Below are positions 58,287 through 64,000 of a stretch of DNA of 64,000 nt, piece after piece. The stretch spans positions 248,001 through 312,000 of the forward strand of contig NZ_JAHLQI010000003.1 of NCBI RefSeq assembly GCF_018918345.1. Direction: 5' to 3'. Each line of letters starts with the position of its first letter. The stretch's first letter is position 1. The translations under genes and the position numbers were made by a program. The notes below the pieces were generated by a model. That model was given only the letters and a program-made list of their open reading frames with translations. It was not told where the DNA came from and did no database searches. The DNA comes from Butyricicoccus intestinisimiae. Its GTDB lineage: Bacteria > Bacillota > Clostridia > Oscillospirales > Butyricicoccaceae.

Positions 58287-59441
58287 TTACTTCTTGCCGA
58301 ACAGATTTTTCATCTTGTCCTTGAACGAGCGGCGATTGGGGTGGTTCTGCGGATTGTCGCTTTCTTCCAGCTTACGCAGCAGTTCCTTCTGGCTCTCGGT
58401 CAGATTCTTCGGCACTTCCAGCGTCACCTTGACGAACTGATCGCCGCGGCCGCGGCCGTTGACTGCCTGAATGCCCTTGCCGCGCATACGGAACACGGTG
58501 CCCGGCTGCGTGCCTGCCGGCATGGTATACTCTACCTTGCCGTCGATAGTCGGAACAATCAGCTTATCGCCCAGACAAGCCTGTGCATAGGAAATCGGCA
58601 CCTCACACCATACATCATAGCCATCGCGCTGGAACAGCGGATGCGGACGAATGGCAACCGTAATGATAACATCGCCGTTCGGGCCGCCGTTGACGCCGGC
58701 ACCGCCCTGTCCGCGCAGTGCAATGCTCTGGCCTTCGTCGATGCCCGCCGGAATCTTAACTTCCAGCGTGCGAGCACGGCGCTCCTGACCGGTGCCGCGG
58801 CACTTCTTACACGGCTTGCGGATAATCTTGCCGGTGCCATGACAATTCGGACACGGTCCGGTAGACGAGAACGCGCCGAATGGCGTTCTCTGCGTCTGCT
58901 GCACAGTACCGGAACCATGACAATTCGAACAGGTCTCCGGTGTATAGCCCTTTTCTGCGCCGGTGCCGCCGCACTCGGTGCACTTTTCCGTGCGCTCAAT
59001 CTGAATCTTCTTTTCACAGCCAAATGCCGCTTCTTCAAAGCTAAGCATCACGGTACGGCGAATGGACTCACCCTGACGCGGTGCATTGGCGCGATTGGTG
59101 CGGGAAGAACCGCCGCCGAAGCCGCCGCCAAAGAAGCTTCCGAAAATATCGCCCAGATCAACGTCTTGGAAGCCGCCAAAGCCTGCGCCTCCCTGTCCTG
59201 CTCCATAATTCGGGTCTACGCCCGCAAAGCCGAACTGATCGTAACGGGAACGCTTCTCGGAGTCCGACAATACCTCATAGGCCTCGCCGATTTCCTTGAA
59301 CTTTTCCGCAGCTTCCGGATTATCCTTATTTAAATCAGGATGGTACTTTCTTGCCAGCTTGCGGTATGCCTTCTTGATTTCGTCATCCGTGGCTCCCTTG
59401 CTGACACCAAGCACCTCATAATAATCTCTTTTATCAGCCAT
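58287..59441 (-). CDS. dnaJ: Chaperone protein DnaJ
   Basis: 384-residue type I Hsp40 co-chaperone. J domain with HPD motif ([29 protein letters not shown]), Gly/Phe-rich region, and four CxxCxGxG zinc motifs ([32 protein letters not shown]), then the substrate-binding C-terminal domain. It stimulates the DnaK ATPase. It is the last gene of hrcA-grpE-dnaK-dnaJ, separated from dnaK by 100 bases with a hairpin. Confidence 0.98.
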   Translation of the reverse strand: MADKRDYYEVLGVSKGATDDEIKKAYRKLARKYHPDLNKDNPEAAEKFKEIGEAYEVLSDSEKRSRYDQFGFAGVDPNYGAGQGGAGFGGFQDVDLGDIFGSFFGGGFGGGSSRTNRANAPRQGESIRRTVMLSFEEAAFGCEKKIQIERTEKCTECGGTGAEKGYTPETCSNCHGSGTVQQTQRTPFGAFSSTGPCPNCHGTGKIIRKPCKKCRGTGQERRARTLEVKIPAGIDEGQSIALRGQGGAGVNGGPNGDVIITVAIRPHPLFQRDGYDVWCEVPISYAQACLGDKLIVPTIDGKVEYTMPAGTQPGTVFRMRGKGIQAVNGRGRGDQFVKVTLEVPKNLTESQKELLRKLEESDNPQNHPNRRSFKDKMKNLFGKK

Positions 59442-59484
59442 ATGTCATGACCCTCCTTATGGGGGTATAAAAATAGAAAGATAC

Positions 59485-59524
59485 AGAGGGCAAGGCAGGT
59501 CGTTTTGCCAACCTGCCTGCCCCT
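59485..59524 (-). other. Hairpin between dnaK and dnaJ
   Basis: AGGGGCAGGCAGGT..ACCTGCCTTGCCCT on the minus strand, a long stem with one bulge. T residues follow, but not as an unbroken run. It may reduce dnaJ expression relative to dnaK or stabilise mRNA ends. Confidence 0.6.
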
Positions 59525-59541
59525 GTATTTTTTATTGCATC

Positions 59542-61422
<1,881 letters not shown>

Positions 61423-61454
61423 CTATATCAAAGATAATATTTTACAAAGATAAA

Positions 61455-62012
61455 TTAGTTTGCGACCTTGACCATTGCGGTGCGGATGATTTTGTCACCG
61501 TGGCGGAAGCCCTTCTGGAAGCACTCTGCGATGCAGTTCTCTCCCAGCGACTCATCCTCCATGTGCATCACTGCATTGTGAACGGTCGGGTCAAATTCCG
61601 TGCCCGGCTCTGCGGAGATAATCTCCACGCCGAGCGAGTCCAGTGCGGATTCAAACTGCCGTGCAGTCATTTCCACACCCTTTTTATATTCCGTATCTTC
61701 GGTTTCCTGTGCAAGGGCACGTTCCAAGTTATCGTAAATCGGTAAAATGGCACTCAGCGCCTTGCCGGTTGCCTCAGAGCGGATCATGTCGCGCTCTTTT
61801 GCGACGCGCTTGCGGTAGTTATCATATTCAGCTGCCATGCGCATATAGCGGTCATTCAGCTCATCCAGCTGCTTCTGCAGCTTTTCTTCTGCTGTTTCCT
61901 CTGGCGCTTTTGTATCTTCAGCAGCCTGTTCCGCGGTACCCTTCGCTGCCGCCTCTTCGGCTGCAGTGTTTTCCTGCTCTGCGGTCTCCTGCTTGTTCTC
62001 GTTGGTATTCAT
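61455..62012 (-). CDS. grpE: Nucleotide exchange factor GrpE
   Basis: 185 residues from the ATG at 62012, preceded by AGGAGGAAGACC; the longer frame to 62039 would overlap hrcA. The acidic N-terminus (ENKQETAEQEN..) is followed by a long dimer helix (EEKLQKQLDELNDRYMRMAAEYDNYRKRVAKERDMIRSEA) and the beta-domain (EFDPTVHNAVMHMEDESLGENCIAECFQKGFRHGDKIIRTAMVKVAN). It releases ADP from DnaK. Located between hrcA and dnaK. Confidence 0.97.
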   Translation of the reverse strand: MNTNENKQETAEQENTAAEEAAAKGTAEQAAEDTKAPEETAEEKLQKQLDELNDRYMRMAAEYDNYRKRVAKERDMIRSEATGKALSAILPIYDNLERALAQETEDTEYKKGVEMTARQFESALDSLGVEIISAEPGTEFDPTVHNAVMHMEDESLGENCIAECFQKGFRHGDKIIRTAMVKVAN

Positions 62013-62022
62013 GGTCTTCCTC

Positions 62023-63069
62023 CTATTGTTCGTCATCAAAGAATGTCTCCGAGATCAATCGGTTCAGACCCTTGGAGAACAGCGCGAGTCTCGCAGAGAG
62101 CTTTGCGTAATCCATACGGGTCGGACCCACAATGCCGATTAAGCCGCGTCCCATACTGCCGATGTTGTAGGTCGCATAGACCATGCTGGCAGTTTGCAGC
62201 GGGCCATCGGTGCCGTTTTCCGGACCGATTGTGATGCGCACGCCGTCGATATCGCGGGTAAACGTGCGAAGCGCCGGCACGTGGCTTTCATCCGAGATAT
62301 AATCCAGAAGCTCCTGCGCCTTGTGGGCGTCCTGATATTCCGGATACGCCAGCAGCTTGGAAGCACCCTGTAAGAATATCTTCTGGCTGCTGAACTCCTC
62401 GATGACCTCATCCAGGAACTGGGAAACCAGCTCCAGCAGGGCGGTCACACCGGCTGCCCGACGGACAATATCAAATCTCTGCGGGGTAATCGCATCAATG
62501 GGGATATTGGTCAGCGTCTGATTGAGCACATACGTCAGCAGCTCGGCTTCCTCTGCCGTGACCGGCGTTGCGGTGCGCAGCATTTTGTTTTTGACCACGC
62601 CGCTGTCTGTGACGACGACGATGACAAAATCCAGCGGACTGACGGCGATGATCTGGAACTTTCGAATCGTCACACGCTGCATATACGGTGTAACGGCGAG
62701 CGTTGTGTAGTCGGTCAGGTTCGAGATCAGCTTACCGGCCTCTGAAACCATGCGGTCAAGTTCTTTGACTTTGAGCTTCATGACCGAATTGATGCGGTCT
62801 ACATCCGCCACGCTCAAATCGGTTCGTCCCATCAGCTCATCGACGTACAGCCGGTAGCCTGCCGGGGACGGGATGCGTCCGGCGGAGGTATGCGGTTTTT
62901 CAAGATAGCCCATTTCTTCCAGCTCACTCATCTCATTGCGGATGGTGGCGGAGGAGAATCGAAGCTCCGGACGGCTTGCGAGCGCCTTGGAGCCAACCGG
63001 CTCCGCCGTGCGGATATAGTCATTGATGACAGTTTTTAAAATCAATTTCTTTCGTGCGGATAGCTCCAC
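62023..63069 (-). CDS. hrcA: Heat-inducible transcription repressor HrcA
   Basis: 348 residues from the GTG at 63069, which follows AGGAGG by eight bases; the GTG at 63078 lies inside that ribosome site. N-terminal winged HTH (LSARKKLILKTVINDYIRTAEPVGSKALASR...FSSATIRNEMSELEEMGYLEKPHTSAGRIPS) and C-terminal sensor domain. It binds the CIRCE element upstream of its own gene and represses the operon until heat shock titrates GroEL/ES. First gene of the operon. Confidence 0.97.
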   Translation of the reverse strand: MELSARKKLILKTVINDYIRTAEPVGSKALASRPELRFSSATIRNEMSELEEMGYLEKPHTSAGRIPSPAGYRLYVDELMGRTDLSVADVDRINSVMKLKVKELDRMVSEAGKLISNLTDYTTLAVTPYMQRVTIRKFQIIAVSPLDFVIVVVTDSGVVKNKMLRTATPVTAEEAELLTYVLNQTLTNIPIDAITPQRFDIVRRAAGVTALLELVSQFLDEVIEEFSSQKIFLQGASKLLAYPEYQDAHKAQELLDYISDESHVPALRTFTRDIDGVRITIGPENGTDGPLQTASMVYATYNIGSMGRGLIGIVGPTRMDYAKLSARLALFSKGLNRLISETFFDDEQ

Positions 63070-63124
63070 GGTCTCCACCTCCTGAAGTGCTCCGGGTGCC
63101 TTGGCACTGTCTTGTTTCGAGTGT

Positions 63125-63151
63125 TAGCACTCAACCTCTCTGAGTGCTAAA
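63125..63151. promoter_or_regulatory. CIRCE operator (HrcA binding site)
   Basis: Perfect consensus TTAGCACTC, nine bases, GAGTGCTAA, between the promoter and hrcA. Confidence 0.98.
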
Positions 63152-63155
63152 TATA

Positions 63156-63184
63156 AGATAGCACCCTGTTTTCCCGTTGTCAAG
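63156..63184 (-). promoter_or_regulatory. Promoter of the hrcA-grpE-dnaK-dnaJ operon
   Basis: Minus strand: TTGACA (63179-63184), spacer 17, TATCTT (63156-63161), immediately upstream of CIRCE. Confidence 0.88.
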
Positions 63185-63356
63185 AAAAAGCGCCATTTTT
63201 TCTGTGAATAATTTGTGAATTCCCTATATGGCGAAATATTGACTGTTTTGCACATAGTTTTGCACCGTTTTTTCGTCAAATATACAGCCGATGCACATCG
63301 TTCTCATTTATGCTATACTGATAGCAGAATTTGATTCTCGAAAGAAGGGATTGCTC

Positions 63357-64000
63357 ATGAAAACAGCACTGATTACCGGTGCATCCTCCGGCATCGGGCG
63401 CGATATTGCGCGCGAGCTGAGCCGGCAGGGCTGGCGCCTGCTGCTTGCAGCCCGCCGCCGCGACCGTCTGGAAGCACTCGCCAAAGAATTACAGACGCCG
63501 TGCCGCATTTATGTCTGCGATGTCTCGAAAAAAGAAAATTGTATCTGGCTGCACGAGCAGACCCGCGCACAGGGTGTCTCTTTGCTCGTCAATGCGGCGG
63601 GATTTGGTCTGTTCGGCAATTTCAGCTCCACAGAGCTTAACCGCGAGCTGGAAATGATTGACGTCAACATCCGCGCGGTGCATATTTTAACCAAGCTGTT
63701 TTTGCGCGATTTCATCAAGCAGGATGCCGGTGCCATCTTAAACGTCGCTTCCTCTGCCGGTTTTTTGGCGGGTCCGATGCTGTCTACCTATTATGCATCC
63801 AAAAACTATGTGGTTCGCCTGAGCGAAGCGATTTATGAAGAACTGCGTGCCTCCGGCAGCCATGTCACCATCAGCTGCCTGTGTCCCGGCCCCGTTGACA
63901 CGGAATTCAATGCCGCCGCAGGCATCAGCAAATTTTCGGTCAAGGCAATGAACAGCCGCCGCGTCGCGCGCATCGCCGTGCGCCAGACGCTCGCCGGAAA
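63357..64000 (+). CDS. Short-chain dehydrogenase/reductase (cut by window edge)
   Basis: The first 214 residues of an SDR. N-terminal Rossmann motif MKTALITGASSGIGRDIA, NAAGFGLFGNF (the NNAG position), active-site Ser (NVASSAGF), and YxxxK as YYASKNYVVRLSEAIYEEL. PGPVDTEF follows as in the family. Substrate cannot be inferred. The ATG follows AAGAAGGG; a TATACT -10 candidate lies at 63314-63319. The C-terminus is outside the window. Confidence 0.9.
   Translation, partial: MKTALITGASSGIGRDIARELSRQGWRLLLAARRRDRLEALAKELQTPCRIYVCDVSKKENCIWLHEQTRAQGVSLLVNAAGFGLFGNFSSTELNRELEMIDVNIRAVHILTKLFLRDFIKQDAGAILNVASSAGFLAGPMLSTYYASKNYVVRLSEAIYEELRASGSHVTISCLCPGPVDTEFNAAAGISKFSVKAMNSRRVARIAVRQTLAG

Overview
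The window comes from a low-oxygen-adapted Firmicute of class Clostridia, most likely a gut Oscillospirales or Butyricicoccaceae-type organism. This is inferred from the clostridial rnfCDGEAB order, the hrcA-grpE-dnaK-dnaJ operon with a perfect CIRCE element, mini-ribonuclease III, single-chain PurL, moderately high GC, and abundant dispersed palindromic repeats. I could not test the taxonomy. No rRNA, tRNA, transposase, integrase or CRISPR array was seen.

Region 1 (1-27 kb) is mainly housekeeping. It holds the end of feoB, rpe with a structured leader, purL, an HtrA protease, an OmpR-type two-component system, a complete Rnf complex (ferredoxin:NAD oxidoreductase and ion pump) with a sixfold-coupled gene order, gapA, a PspA/TPM envelope pair, thioredoxin, mrnC and yebC. 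Small XRE regulators sit next to repeat blocks.

Region 2 (27-52.5 kb) is an accessory catabolic block centred on inositol. It has iolE, two nearly identical iolG copies, a sodium:solute symporter, iolB, iolD, a split transketolase, a DeoR-type regulator, and a second set (second symporter, TIM-barrel isomerase, Gfo/Idh/MocA dehydrogenase, two AraC regulators). Two transcription units, iolE-iolG2 and symporter-iolG1, each end in the same 1,092-bp iolG-plus-terminator segment. The symporter promoter lies in a cluster of repeated TTTCCGTGC-like operator candidates. iolC, iolJ and iolA are not in the window. The split transketolase beside iolE suggests, as a hypothesis only, that 2-deoxy-5-ketogluconate could be cleaved by a transketolase reaction.

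Region 3 (52.5-64 kb) holds a Gld-like ABC exporter operon, a large tandem array of a 294-bp repeat, the class I heat-shock operon, and the start of a short-chain dehydrogenase gene.

Two structural themes recur. First, a modular palindromic repeat of about 294 bp occurs at five loci, in both orientations, and as tandem copies with a constant period. Second, several lone genes are bracketed by duplicated gene ends or terminators (about 1311-1981, 27555-28127 and 34686-35689). This suggests a mode of gene insertion that duplicates 3' ends.
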